A stretch of DNA of 64,000 bases from Solirubrobacter sp035555675 (lineage in GTDB: Bacteria > Actinomycetota > Thermoleophilia > Solirubrobacterales > Solirubrobacteraceae): the NCBI GenBank assembly GCA_035555675.1, contig DATMGH010000023.1:1-64000 (forward strand), given 5' to 3'. Both the position numbers and the translations under genes were made by a program. Shown here piece after piece: positions 33,247 to 42,296 of the stretch (the stretch's first letter is position 1; each line of letters starts with the position of its first letter). The notes beneath the pieces were generated by a model. That model saw nothing but the letters and a program-made list of their open reading frames with translations, did not search any database and had not been told where the DNA came from.

Positions 33247-33837
33247 CGAAGGCAGCGGCGCGGAAGCGCCGGAGGCGCGCAGACCGTCGATCAGGATCGC
33301 GGCGTGGCGCCGCCACGCCTGCGGGCACTCATGGGTCTTGCGCGCGCCGATGCCGATCCCGCACATGATCATCGGGATGTCGTCGAGCACGAGGTCGGAC
33401 CGCAGCTGCCCGGCCGTCTGGGCGCGCCGCATCAGCTCGCCGTAGACGTCGTAGAGCTCCTTCAGCAGCGGCTCGGGCACGGGCATCGGCCCGGTCAGCT
33501 CGCCGACGATCTCCGAGAACGAGCGGTCCGACGCGGTCAGCTCCGCGCCCGCCATCAGCGCGCCCGTGAAGCCGTCCCACGGATCGGGGGCCTCGAGCGC
33601 CTCGCGCCCGGCCGCGAGGATGCGTTCGAAGCGGTCGGTCGCGAGCGCCTCGACCAGCGCCTCCTTGGTCGGGAAGTGGCGGTAGACGGTGCCGACGCCC
33701 ACGCCTGCGCGGCGCGCCACGTCGTCCATCTGCGCGTCGTGCCCGCGCTCGGCGAACGCGACCTGCGCCGCCTTCAGGACCCGCTCGCGGTTGCGCCGCG
33801 CGTCGGCTCGGAGAGGGCGGCGGGCAAGCGTGTCCAT
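33244..33837 (-). CDS. TetR-family transcriptional repressor
   Basis: The 197-residue protein has a TetR HTH at about 18-60 (RERVLKAAQVAFAERGHDAQMDDVARRAGVGVGTVYRHFPTKEALVEA) and a helical ligand domain ending in VLDDIPMIMCGIGIGARK. The start at 33837 is 6 nt from TACCCT and gives normal length. It diverges from a DHA2-type exporter, with an inverted repeat in the shared promoter, so it most likely represses the exporter and itself and is released by an exported compound. Confidence 0.93.
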   Translation of the reverse strand: MDTLARRPLRADARRNRERVLKAAQVAFAERGHDAQMDDVARRAGVGVGTVYRHFPTKEALVEALATDRFERILAAGREALEAPDPWDGFTGALMAGAELTASDRSFSEIVGELTGPMPVPEPLLKELYDVYGELMRRAQTAGQLRSDLVLDDIPMIMCGIGIGARKTHECPQAWRRHAAILIDGLRASGASAPLPS

Positions 33838-33843
33838 GTACCG

Positions 33844-33883
33844 AGGGTATTGCTTGACAAACGGAACGTCAATTCCGTATCGT
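33844..33883. promoter_or_regulatory. Overlapping divergent TetR/MFS promoters with operator
   Basis: Minus strand: TTGACG (33867-33872), 17-bp spacer, TACCCT (33844-33849), 6 nt to the TetR ATG. Plus strand: TTGACA (33854-33859), 18-bp spacer, TATCGT (33878-33883). The inverted repeat ACGGAA-N6-TTCCGT (33861-33878) lies between the boxes of both promoters, so one bound dimer would block both. Confidence 0.7.
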
Positions 33884-33935
33884 TCAAGCAGAACCGGAAC
33901 TCCACTTCCTCTTCCTCCCCAGGGGTCACTTTCCA

Positions 33936-35375
33936 ATGTCTCACACCCAAGAGCGCAAATGGCTCGCGCTAGCACTACTCGCGCTGGCCCAATTCGTGGT
34001 CGTCCTGGACGCCTCGATCGTCAATGTCGCGCTGCCGTCGATCGGCACGGCGCTGCACTTCAACCAGGACGACCTGTCGTGGGTGGTCAACGCCTACACG
34101 CTCACGTTCGGCGGCTTCCTGCTGCTGGGCGGGCGCATGGCGGACCTGCTCGGCCGCCGCCGGCTGTTCGTCGCCGGCCTGATCCTGTTCGCCGGTGCAT
34201 CGCTGGCCGGCGGCCTCGCGCAGAGCGACGTCTGGCTGATCGCCGCGCGCGCGGTTCAGGGCCTCGGCGCGGCGCTGCTCTCCCCGGCCGCGCTCTCGCT
34301 GGTCACGGTGATCTTCAAGGAGGGCTCCGAGCGCAACAAGGCGATGGGCGTCTGGGGTGCGGTCGCCGGCTCCGGCGGCGCCGCCGGCGTGCTGCTGGGC
34401 GGCATGCTGACCGAATGGGCCGGCTGGGAGTGGGTGCTGTTCGTCAACGTGCCGGTCGGCTTGGCGGCGGCGTTCTTCGCCGCGCGCATCCTGCCCGAGT
34501 CGCGCGTCGAGGGCTCCCGCCACTTCGACGTCGCCGGCGCGGTCACGGTGACCGCGGGCCTGTCGCTGCTCGTCTACGCGCTGGTCGACGCCAACTCGGC
34601 CGGCTGGGGCTCGACGCAGACGATCGTGCTGCTGGCGATCGCGGCGGCGCTGATCGGCACGTTCGTGGTGATCGAGCGCCTGAGCCAGGCGCCGCTGGTG
34701 CCGTTCCCCGGGATCTTCCGGATCCGCTCGATCACCGGCATCAACGTCACCGCGGTGCTGATCGCGATGGCGCTGTTCTCGACGTTCTTCTTCATCTCGC
34801 TCTACATGCAGCAGGTGCTCGGCTACGACGCGCTCGAAGCCGGCGTCGCCTACCTGCCGCTGGCCGTCGGGATCATCGTCTCGGCCGGCCTGGCGTCCGG
34901 GCTGGTGACGCGCTTCGGCGTCAAGCCCGCGCTCGTGTCCGGGCTGGCGCTGGTCGCGATCGGGCTCTACTGGTTCGCCCAGATCTCGCCGAACGGCACC
35001 TACGTCGGCGACATCCTGTTCCCGGCGCTGATCTTCGCGCTCGGGCTCGGGTTCGCGTTCGTGCCGATGATGGTGGCCGCCTCGGCCGGCGTCGAGCCGC
35101 ACGAGGCGGGCCTGGCGTCCGGCCTGATCAACACGTCCCAGCAGGTCGGCGGCGCGCTCGGGCTGGCGGTGCTGGTCGCGATCGCGAACGCGCGCACGGA
35201 CTCGCTGGCCGAGGCCGGGAGCCGCATGCCGGTCGCGCTGACCGAGGGCTTTCAGGCGGCGCTGACCGTGGGCGCTGGAGTCGCGATCGCCGGCGCGCTG
35301 CTCGCGCTGCTGCTGGTCGGCAACGTCAAGAGCGAGGCGGACGTCGACGGCGAGCTGGTGCCGGTCACGTCGTAG
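33936..35375 (+). CDS. MFS drug-efflux transporter, DHA2 (EmrB/QacA) type
   Basis: The 479-residue protein has 14 predicted membrane segments. Motif A-like GRMADLLGRRRLF follows helix 2, the DASIVNVALPSIG stretch in helix 1 is typical of DHA2, and the motif-C-like region GAVAGSGGAAGVLLGGMLTEWAGWEW lies in helix 5. It exports drugs or toxic metabolites with proton uptake. It is divergent from TetR and under its operator; the last 11 bp overlap the convergent kinase-like gene. Confidence 0.93.
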   Translation: MSHTQERKWLALALLALAQFVVVLDASIVNVALPSIGTALHFNQDDLSWVVNAYTLTFGGFLLLGGRMADLLGRRRLFVAGLILFAGASLAGGLAQSDVWLIAARAVQGLGAALLSPAALSLVTVIFKEGSERNKAMGVWGAVAGSGGAAGVLLGGMLTEWAGWEWVLFVNVPVGLAAAFFAARILPESRVEGSRHFDVAGAVTVTAGLSLLVYALVDANSAGWGSTQTIVLLAIAAALIGTFVVIERLSQAPLVPFPGIFRIRSITGINVTAVLIAMALFSTFFFISLYMQQVLGYDALEAGVAYLPLAVGIIVSAGLASGLVTRFGVKPALVSGLALVAIGLYWFAQISPNGTYVGDILFPALIFALGLGFAFVPMMVAASAGVEPHEAGLASGLINTSQQVGGALGLAVLVAIANARTDSLAEAGSRMPVALTEGFQAALTVGAGVAIAGALLALLLVGNVKSEADVDGELVPVTS

Positions 35376-36177
35376 CCAGCAGCGCGCGCCAGACCGCGAG
35401 CTGCAGCGAGCGCGCCTCGACCCACAGCGCCAGCTCCCCAGGGTCGAGGGCGACGCCGGAGGCGGCCAGGGCCGCCTCCGCGCGCTCGCCGCCGTCGCGG
35501 GTGAGCTTCATGCACGCCGCGTCCCAGCCGAGCGGCCCGAGGCACGTGTCCTCCCAGTCGTTCCAGAGCGGGCCGGCGGGCGTGTTGATGACGTTGTTGA
35601 GGTGCGCGTCGCCGTGCAGGGGCTGAACCGGCGAGCGCAGCGAGCCGAGCGTCGCGTGCAGCTCCTCGATCCGCGCGAGCAGCTTGGCGGCGGTGACGCC
35701 GTCGAGCTGCTCCTCGGCGGCGAGCGTCGCCAGCAGCGCTTCGGCCTCGGTCACGCCGGTCAGGACGGGCAGCGACCCGCTGTAGGTGTGCAGCACCTCG
35801 TGGCAGTAGCGCAGGCCCTCGCCGGCCGCGACCGGGTTCGCCGGCTCGCCGGTGTCCTGCGCGTAGGTCCAGAAGCTCAGGACGCGGCCGTCGTACTCGT
35901 GCGGGCCGGGTGGGAGCTCGGCGCTGGGCGCCACGACCGGCGCGCCGGCGTCCGCCAGGTGCGCGGCGATCGCGAGCTCCCGCCGCTGCCAGGCGACGCC
36001 CGGCCGCACGCGCGCGATCGTTCCCGCCACGCGCGCGACCACCGGCGCGGGGCGCAGGTGGACGAGCACGTTGAGCTGATCGCGCAGGATCACCGCGTCG
36101 TCGGCGCGCAGTCCGTGGGCGCGCGCGACCGCGACCGCGGCGGCCAGTGCGCCGTGGTCGATCGAGTCGCGCGCCAT
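35365..36177 (-). CDS. Aminoglycoside phosphotransferase-family kinase-like protein
   Basis: The 270-residue protein has the APH/choline-kinase catalytic loop PLHGDAHLNNVINTPAGP and the Mg-binding segment LWNDWEDTCLGPLGWDAA (the DFG-like Asp). The N-lobe is LVHLRPAPVVARVAGT with a weak Lys position. Family members phosphorylate small molecules including aminoglycosides, homoserine and sugars; resistance is not implied. ATG 36177 is 7 nt after TAACCT, with no ribosome site. Confidence 0.88.
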   Translation of the reverse strand: MARDSIDHGALAAAVAVARAHGLRADDAVILRDQLNVLVHLRPAPVVARVAGTIARVRPGVAWQRRELAIAAHLADAGAPVVAPSAELPPGPHEYDGRVLSFWTYAQDTGEPANPVAAGEGLRYCHEVLHTYSGSLPVLTGVTEAEALLATLAAEEQLDGVTAAKLLARIEELHATLGSLRSPVQPLHGDAHLNNVINTPAGPLWNDWEDTCLGPLGWDAACMKLTRDGGERAEAALAASGVALDPGELALWVEARSLQLAVWRALLATT

Positions 36178-36184
36178 CCCGTTC

Positions 36185-36190
36185 AGGTTA
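36185..36190 (-). promoter_or_regulatory. -10 box of the APH-like gene
   Basis: TAACCT on the minus strand, 7 nt before ATG 36177, immediately before the stop codon of the propeller gene. Confidence 0.45.
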
Positions 36191-36196
36191 GGAGCG

Positions 36197-38344
36197 TCAC
36201 CTCCGCAGCACGCTCGAGCCCGCGCCTTGGCGGCCGGAGTCCCCCGCCCAGCGGGCGACGAAGTCGGTCCTGCCGCGGCGGAGCGTGAACGTGGCGGTGA
36301 AGCGCCCGCCGTTCGCGCCGGCGGTGACGACCTGCTCGCGCCAGGTCGAGCCCTGGCGGGCGGAGACGACGATCGGCTCCCCGCCCTGGGCGCCCTTGAG
36401 CGCGCCGCGGACCGTCACCCTGCGGCCGCTGCGGCTGACGCTCGAGAGCGTCAGCGTCGACCGGCTGCCGGCGTCGCCGCCGCTGCCGGTGGTGAACAGG
36501 CTGCGCGACTGCCCGCCGGTGGTCGCGAGCGCGTACGCGCGCGTGGCGGTCGGGCTGACCACGACGTCGGCGAACGGGAACGCGCCGGCGGCGATCCGCT
36601 GCGGACGCCAGTGGCGGCCGCCGTCGGACGTCCGCAGGACGTACGCGCCGCCGCGGTCGGCCGGGTAGGCGCCGAGCGTCAGATAGCCACTGGTGGCGCT
36701 CCCGAACGCGAGCGAGATCCCGCGGCTGGTGCCGACCGCGGGCAGCTGGGTCCAGCGGCGGCCGCCGTTGACCGTGCGCCAGACGCGGCCGGCGGTGTCG
36801 AGCGCGTAGCCGTTGCTGGCGGACGTCATGTCGACGTCCTTCAAACGGGCGGGGCGCCTGATCGTGCGCCAGTGGCGGCCGCGGTCGGTGGTGCGGATCA
36901 GCGCCGTCGGGCCGAAGGCGAAGATCGCGCTGCCGGCGCGGTCCAGGCTGCCGACCGCGGCGTGGCCGACCTGCGTGAACGCGCCGCCACCGGTCGCGCG
37001 GCGGACGCCGCGGGGGCCGGCCAGCAGGACCGTGTCGCCCGCGGTCAGGACGGCCTTCGGCGCCTGGGTCGTCCCGGCGTCGATCGGCTGCCAGGACGCG
37101 CCGCCGTTGGTCGTCCGCAGCAGGCCGCCGCGCGCGTCCAGGACGTAGCCGGCGTCGGCGGAGGTGAACGACGCGTCGCGCAGGTCGGCGCTGGTGGCGA
37201 CGTTGATCGCGGTCCAGGTGACGCCGTTGTCGGTCGTGCGCGCGATCTGGCCGGCGGCGCCGAGCGCGAACGCGATGTTCGGCGCGGGGCCGAGCCGCAG
37301 CCCGAAGCGGAACGAGCCGCCGATGTCCCCGCCGACCGGCGTGTAGTTGACGCCGGCGTCGTCGGAGACGACGGTCGCGCCGCCCGCGCCGGCCGCGACC
37401 GCGCGCGTGACGCTCGCGAACCCGGCCGCGTAGATCGGGGCGGTGGACGCGGTGATCGGCGTGCTGGTGATGCCGCCGTCGTCGGTGCGATAGACGCGGT
37501 CGCCGCGGTCGGTGGTCAGCAGGCAGAGGTTCTCGGTCGCGCAGCCGATGCCGGTGATCGTGGCGTCGGCGCCGCGCGTGGCCCACGTGACGCCGGCGTC
37601 GTCGGAGCGCAGCAGCGTGCCCGGGCCGAACGCGTAGAACGTGGTGGGGGAGACGGCGCGCACGCGCTGGACGTTGCCGGGGACGTTCAGGCTGGCGGGC
37701 GTCCACGACGCGCCGGCGTCGGTGGTGCGGTAGGCGGTCGTCGTGCCGGCGATGAAGACGATGCCGGCCGTGGGGGACGTGAAGATCGCGTCGGCGGGGA
37801 GGGCGCCGCCGCCGCCGGAGCTCGCGCGCGTGCCCGGGATCGCGGTGCCGCGGCCGAACGTCTGGCCGCCGTCGGTGGTGCGCAGGACGTTGCCGTCGCG
37901 CAGCAGCAGGTAGCCGACCTGCGGGTCGACGAAGGCCGTGGCGGCGACCGGGTCCGGGCAGCTCGTCTCGGCGAGCACGAACAGCTTGCGGAACGTCTTG
38001 CCGCCATCGTCGGAGCGGCGCACGACGCAGCCGTTGCCGCCGAGGATGGTGAGGACGTCCGGTGTGATCACCTGCAGGCGGGTGAGGTCCTGCGACGTGC
38101 CGGTGGCGAGGCCGGTCCAGGTGGCGCCGCCGTCGTCGGTGCGCAGCGCCGTGCCGTCGTCACCGATGGCGTAGCCGCGGCCGGCGACGAAGTCCATCGC
38201 GCGGATCGTCGTCCCCTGGGGCGTCGGGTTGCCCCACTGCCAGCCGCTCTGGCTGACCTGCACCGAGGCGACGGCGGCCGGAACCGGGCACGCCGCGAGC
38301 AGGCCGAGGGCGGCGCATGCGCCCAGAAAAGCCCTGGTATTCAC
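36197..38344 (-). CDS. Secreted beta-propeller protein with Asp-box/YCF48-like repeats
   Basis: The 715-residue protein has a signal peptide (AFLGACAALGLLAACPVPAAVA) and at least twelve repeats of [T/S]-x-D-[G/A/N]-G-x-[T/S/H]-[W/F], for example TDDGGATWTG, SDDGGKTFRK, TTDAGASWTP, TTDRGRHWRT and TSDGGRHWRP. These form one or two propellers. The last ~90 residues look like an Ig-type domain (RRVTVRGALKGAQGG, NGGRFTATFTLRRGRTDF). The start is GTG 38344 behind GGAG. It follows the phosphoesterase lipoprotein by 35 bp and may be cotranscribed. The ligand is unknown. Confidence 0.85.
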   Translation of the reverse strand: MNTRAFLGACAALGLLAACPVPAAVASVQVSQSGWQWGNPTPQGTTIRAMDFVAGRGYAIGDDGTALRTDDGGATWTGLATGTSQDLTRLQVITPDVLTILGGNGCVVRRSDDGGKTFRKLFVLAETSCPDPVAATAFVDPQVGYLLLRDGNVLRTTDGGQTFGRGTAIPGTRASSGGGGALPADAIFTSPTAGIVFIAGTTTAYRTTDAGASWTPASLNVPGNVQRVRAVSPTTFYAFGPGTLLRSDDAGVTWATRGADATITGIGCATENLCLLTTDRGDRVYRTDDGGITSTPITASTAPIYAAGFASVTRAVAAGAGGATVVSDDAGVNYTPVGGDIGGSFRFGLRLGPAPNIAFALGAAGQIARTTDNGVTWTAINVATSADLRDASFTSADAGYVLDARGGLLRTTNGGASWQPIDAGTTQAPKAVLTAGDTVLLAGPRGVRRATGGGAFTQVGHAAVGSLDRAGSAIFAFGPTALIRTTDRGRHWRTIRRPARLKDVDMTSASNGYALDTAGRVWRTVNGGRRWTQLPAVGTSRGISLAFGSATSGYLTLGAYPADRGGAYVLRTSDGGRHWRPQRIAAGAFPFADVVVSPTATRAYALATTGGQSRSLFTTGSGGDAGSRSTLTLSSVSRSGRRVTVRGALKGAQGGEPIVVSARQGSTWREQVVTAGANGGRFTATFTLRRGRTDFVARWAGDSGRQGAGSSVLRR

Positions 38345-38379
38345 GTACTTCTCCTCGCTTGGAGCGGACGGTGGAGCTT

Positions 38380-39876
38380 CTAACGGGGGGCAGGGCTCGA
38401 TGTTGCGGGGACGAGCAGCCGGGCGTTGCGATCGGCGCGGGTGCCGGCGAAGTGCTGAGGGCGTCCGCCCTGGGCGTCGAGGTACGCGAGCTCTCTCGAG
38501 ATCCGCGCGAGGCGGCCGCCGTCGTGGTCGACCATCCAGGTCTCGAGGGCGACGCCGCGGGTGGTGGCGCGGAGGCGGAACATGCGGGCCTGCTGGGGGA
38601 AGTCGGCGAGCGAGGAGGTCGTGATGCGCCAGTAGCGGCCGCGTCGCTCGATGCGGTTCTTGTGCGAGTCGCCGGCGATCGTGGCGACGACGTTGGGGGC
38701 GTGGTCGAGGATGCTGAGCGCCGGCTCGGGGAGCGGGTTGTGCGAGAAGACGAGCACCCATCTGCGGGTCTGCAGCTGGCGCTGGAGCGTCTGGAGCTGC
38801 TGCGGGTTCACCCGCGCCTGGCTGGTGCCGTCGCGGTTGACGGTGTCGATCAGGATCGCTCTCACGCTCTGATTGAGGTCGATGGTTGTGCGTTGGTGGA
38901 TGCGCCGCTCGGCTTCACCCGGCTGGTTGAGGCGGCGCTGCGGGTCGGGCGGTGTGTGCGTGTAGTCGAGCGGGAGCGCGCCGGCGAGGGCGGCGGCGAC
39001 GGCCTGCTGGGCGCTCTGCTCGTCGCGAGGCGGGCGCGCGCGAGGGTCGAGCGCGGTGGCGGCGCGGTCGCCGGTCGCGAGCGCGTCGATCGCGGGGGTG
39101 GGCGGGACCTCCCCCTGGGCGAGCACGTCGTGGTTGCCGACGAGCGCGTACCAAGGGGCGTCGAGGCCGGCGGCTTTGAACGGGCGCTGGGCGGCGTCGA
39201 GGACGCCGGGGTGGACGGGCGCGTCGTGGTCGGGGCGGTAGTAGAACGGGTCGGCGGAGTCGGGGGACTGGACGCCGTCGTAGCCGGGCGCGCCGCTGTC
39301 GGGGTGGACGGTCCTGCCGTTCAGCGTGTCGAGCGCCATGGTCAGCTCGTTGCGCTGGGCGTTGTCGGTGATGTCGCCGGTGAGGAAGACGGCCTGCGGG
39401 TGCTCGCGGTTGAGCGCGCGGACCGCGGCGTCGAGCGTCTGGGTGGAGAACGCCTCCTGGGGGCGGAACGTGGACGTGAACGGCGGGCCGAGGCGGTCGA
39501 GGAACGGCACGCGCGCGGGCGACTCCTCGTCGCGGACGTGCAGGTCGGTGAGCTGGGCGAACGTCGCGAGCGTGCGGCCGGGGGTCGCGCGCGGGCCGCG
39601 GTCGATCAGCGGCTCGCCCGGGCCGCGCTCGAGGAACCCGTCCCCGTTCTGGTCCACCAGCGTCGCCTTGAGCGTCGAGCCGCCGCGGGGTGCCGCGGGC
39701 AGCGCGTCGCCGGCGCCGCACGCGGAGAGGGCGAGCGCGGAGAACGCGAGGGCGGCCGCGGCGATCGCGACTGCCGCGGCCGCGGCCCGCCGCCCCGCGC
39801 GCGTCTCGCCGCCGCGACGCCCCGCGCGCGTCCCGCCTCCGCGCGGCTCGCGGCCGCGCGCCTCGCCGGCCCGCAT
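38380..39876 (-). CDS. Lipoprotein calcineurin-like metallophosphoesterase
   Basis: The 498-residue protein has an Arg/Gly-rich start made of GC repeats, a signal segment (AIAAAALAFSALALSACG) with lipobox LSAC, then the metallophosphoesterase motifs: QLTDLHVRD (D-x-H), FLTGDITDN (GD), LVGNHDVLAQ (GNHD), VFSHNPLPEP and ATIAGDSHKN. It should face outside the cell, attached by lipid. ATG 39876 overlaps the ABC permease stop (TGATG), so it belongs to the MacB-like transporter operon. The substrate could be a nucleotide, phospholipid or phosphodiester; undetermined. Confidence 0.88.
   Translation of the reverse strand: MRAGEARGREPRGGGTRAGRRGGETRAGRRAAAAAVAIAAAALAFSALALSACGAGDALPAAPRGGSTLKATLVDQNGDGFLERGPGEPLIDRGPRATPGRTLATFAQLTDLHVRDEESPARVPFLDRLGPPFTSTFRPQEAFSTQTLDAAVRALNREHPQAVFLTGDITDNAQRNELTMALDTLNGRTVHPDSGAPGYDGVQSPDSADPFYYRPDHDAPVHPGVLDAAQRPFKAAGLDAPWYALVGNHDVLAQGEVPPTPAIDALATGDRAATALDPRARPPRDEQSAQQAVAAALAGALPLDYTHTPPDPQRRLNQPGEAERRIHQRTTIDLNQSVRAILIDTVNRDGTSQARVNPQQLQTLQRQLQTRRWVLVFSHNPLPEPALSILDHAPNVVATIAGDSHKNRIERRGRYWRITTSSLADFPQQARMFRLRATTRGVALETWMVDHDGGRLARISRELAYLDAQGGRPQHFAGTRADRNARLLVPATSSPAPR
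39786..39876 (-). repeat. GGCGAG-type GC repeat forming a coding N-terminus
   Basis: The first ~30 codons of the phosphoesterase gene consist of GGCGAGGCGCGC, GCGAGCCGCGC and GGCGAGACGCGC units, encoding RAGEARGREPRG, TRAGRRGGETRAGRR. The same units make up the intergenic repeat at 31284-31415. Confidence 0.55.
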
Positions 39877-42215
39877 CACTCCTCCCTCAACCCGGCGACG
39901 ACGGGCTCCCGCATCACTCGGCGGGCCACCAGGGCGGTCGCGAGGGCGGCGAGCGCCAGCAGGCCGAGCACGACCAGCGCGACCTGGCCGCGCGTCGGGG
40001 CGAGCGGCAGCGCGGCGTATCCGGCTGCGAAGTGCGCGACGAGCGGGCCGAAGGCGACCACTTCGAGCAGGATGCCCGCGACCGCCGCCGGGATCGCGAC
40101 CGCCGCGGCCGCGCCGGCGAGCACGAGCGCGACCGAGGTGCCGTCGGCGCCGAGTGCGCGCAGCAGCGCGACCGCGCCGCGCCGCTCGCTGGCGGTCATC
40201 GCCAGCGCCTGGGCGAGCGCGTACAGGCACACGAGCCCGACCGCGAATCCGACGCCGCGCAGCACCGCCGCCAGCACCGCGAGGAACGCGGCGTCGTCGG
40301 TCTGCGCGGCGCCGACGGGGCGCAGCGTGGCGCCGAGGCCGACGAGCCGGCGCGTCACCGCCGTGCGGTCGGCACCGGCGTCGAGCCGCACGACCACCTG
40401 CGAGGTCAGGTCCGGGCGCAGCGCGAGCAGCCGCCGCGGGGAGATCCAGGCGATCCGCCCGTCCTGCTCGAGCGCGCGGACGATCCCGCTCACGCGGAAG
40501 CGGAGCTCCCCGCCGTCAGGGATCTGAACCGCGAGCACGCTGCCGGGTTGCAGGCCGAGGGCGTCCGCGAGCCCGACGCCGACCTCCGCCTCGCCGGACC
40601 CGCGCAGGCGCCGGCCCGCGGCCAGCGGCGGCGCCTCGAAGCGCGTGTGGTCGCCGGGAAACGCGATCAGCCGCACCGGCTCGCCGAGCCGGAAGCTGTC
40701 GGCCGCGTCGACGCTGTAGCGCTCGCCGACCGCGGCGACCCCGGGCAGCCGCGCGGCCGCTCCGAGCTCCGAGCGGTCGAGCTCGACCGCGAGCTGGTAG
40801 CGCTTCCCGAGCGTTCCGGGATCGTCGCGCAGCCGCTCGAGCAGCGACGCGAGCGCGAGCATCAGCGTCACCACGCCCGCGCACACGGCGATCGTCGCGA
40901 CCGCCGCGACCCACCGCCCCCGCGCCGCGGTCGCGAACCGCACACCGAGCCGCAGCAGCCCGCCACCCCCCGGGTCAGACCCCTTAACGCGGCGTTCGTA
41001 CGAAAACCCCTGCTCAGAGCGAGATCGCAGTGTTGAGGGGTCTGACCCCTCAATGGGGCGGGGGACAGAGCGGGGGAGGTCGCCGCCGCGCAGGATCTCG
41101 ACCGGTGGGCGGCGGGCCGCGCGCCACGCGGGCCAGGTCGCTGCGGCGACGACGACGGCCACGATCGCGAGCAGCGCGAGCGCCAGCGGGCCGAGCAGTG
41201 CGAGGCCCGGGCCGAGCTCGTTGAGCGCCGCGAGCAGGTTCGCCGCCGGCGCGGCGATGACCAGCGCGCCGAGCGCGAGGCCGAGCGCGGCCGCCGGGAC
41301 GGCCAGCAGCGCCGCCTCGAGCGCCTGGCGCGCCGCGATCGCGCCCGGATCGAACCCGAGCGCGCGCTGGACGCCGAACGCGGTCAGCCGCCGCTGCGTC
41401 TCGGCGTGCGCGCTCGCCGCCAGCATCGTCCCGGCCGCGACCAGCGCCACGAGCGAGAACGCGACCAGCAGCGCGATCACGATCCCCGCCGCCTGCGAGA
41501 GCAGCACCCGCACGCCCGTCCGCGTCACGAACTGCAGGCGCCCGAGCCCGAACGCGACCGCGCGCGCCTGGGTCAGCGTGACGTCGGCCTTCGACGGGTC
41601 GTGCAGCCACAGCAGCGCGGTGTCCGGCCGCACGCGGACCGCGCGCGGCGCGCGGTTGATGCGTTCCTGCTCGGTGACGTACACCCGGGCGGTGCTGGCC
41701 AGCGGGTACGCGACGTTGTCCGGCGACACCGCGATCCCGGCGACGCGCAGCGCGCCGTACCGCTGCAGGACGAGCCGGTCCCCGACCGCGATCCCCCACT
41801 CCCGGGCCAGCCCGCGCTCGACCACGACCTCGCCGACCGAGCCGTCCCGCAGGTCGCGCCCGGCCACGATCGCGTAGCCGCGCCGCCCGCCGAGCAGCGT
41901 CGTGATCGCGCCTTTGCGGGTGACGTGGGCGCCGAACCGCAGCCGGCGGTCGAGCTCCTCCGCGCGGTAGGAGCGGGCCGCGAGGTTCGGGAGCGCGGAG
42001 ACCCGTGCGTCGACGTCGCGCAGCGGCGTGCGCGAGAAGCGCGCGATCACGTCCGGCAGGTCCGCCCGCGACGCGCTGCGCTCGAACCCGGTCGCGAGCG
42101 AGTAGCCGACCGTGGTCGCGACGCCGACGACGAGCGAGGCGGCGAGCACGCCGGCGGCGGCGAGCCACGCGCGCCCGCGCCGCGCCCGCAGCGCCGCGAG
42201 CGCGTCACGGATCAC
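39876..42215 (-). CDS. FtsX/MacB-type ABC transporter permease with repeat-derived insert
   Basis: The 779-residue permease has a duplicated FtsX core. N-terminal helix LAAAGVLAASLVVGVATTVGYS is followed by a large outside domain, three helices (VIALLVAFSLVALVAAGTMLA, ALLAVPAAALGLALGALVI, PLALALLAIVAVVVAAATWP), then a linker, helix WVAAVATIAVCAGVVTLMLA, a second outside domain, and three more helices to the C-terminus. The linker holds residues 389-415 encoded by dispersed palindromic element B, in frame. It pairs with the ATPase gene 81 bp upstream. Likely exporter or envelope remodeller; cargo unknown. Confidence 0.9.
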   Translation of the reverse strand: MIRDALAALRARRGRAWLAAAGVLAASLVVGVATTVGYSLATGFERSASRADLPDVIARFSRTPLRDVDARVSALPNLAARSYRAEELDRRLRFGAHVTRKGAITTLLGGRRGYAIVAGRDLRDGSVGEVVVERGLAREWGIAVGDRLVLQRYGALRVAGIAVSPDNVAYPLASTARVYVTEQERINRAPRAVRVRPDTALLWLHDPSKADVTLTQARAVAFGLGRLQFVTRTGVRVLLSQAAGIVIALLVAFSLVALVAAGTMLAASAHAETQRRLTAFGVQRALGFDPGAIAARQALEAALLAVPAAALGLALGALVIAAPAANLLAALNELGPGLALLGPLALALLAIVAVVVAAATWPAWRAARRPPVEILRGGDLPRSVPRPIEGSDPSTLRSRSEQGFSYERRVKGSDPGGGGLLRLGVRFATAARGRWVAAVATIAVCAGVVTLMLALASLLERLRDDPGTLGKRYQLAVELDRSELGAAARLPGVAAVGERYSVDAADSFRLGEPVRLIAFPGDHTRFEAPPLAAGRRLRGSGEAEVGVGLADALGLQPGSVLAVQIPDGGELRFRVSGIVRALEQDGRIAWISPRRLLALRPDLTSQVVVRLDAGADRTAVTRRLVGLGATLRPVGAAQTDDAAFLAVLAAVLRGVGFAVGLVCLYALAQALAMTASERRGAVALLRALGADGTSVALVLAGAAAAVAIPAAVAGILLEVVAFGPLVAHFAAGYAALPLAPTRGQVALVVLGLLALAALATALVARRVMREPVVAGLREE
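40972..41051. repeat. Dispersed palindromic element, copy B, inside a gene
   Basis: Read on the minus strand: GAGGGGTCAGACCCCTC (41051-41035), 20 nt from its core to CTGAGCAGGGG (41017-41007), 23 nt, then GGGGTCTGACCC (40983-40972). It matches copy A at 27944-28021 in order and spacing, with 15 of 16 bases shared in the central block. It is read as EGSDP...SEQGF...KGSDP within the permease. Confidence 0.88.
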
Positions 42216-42296
42216 GGCTGGGCCGCGCTGAGAGGGGCTCGATGGCGCGCGGCCGGGACGCGGTGGTGCGCGGGGGAGCCGGCGCGACGCGGCGCG

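Noticed and set aside
35365..36177. Antibiotic resistance by the APH-like gene
   Set aside because: Only the generic kinase loop is recognisable; most genomic members of this family do not confer resistance.
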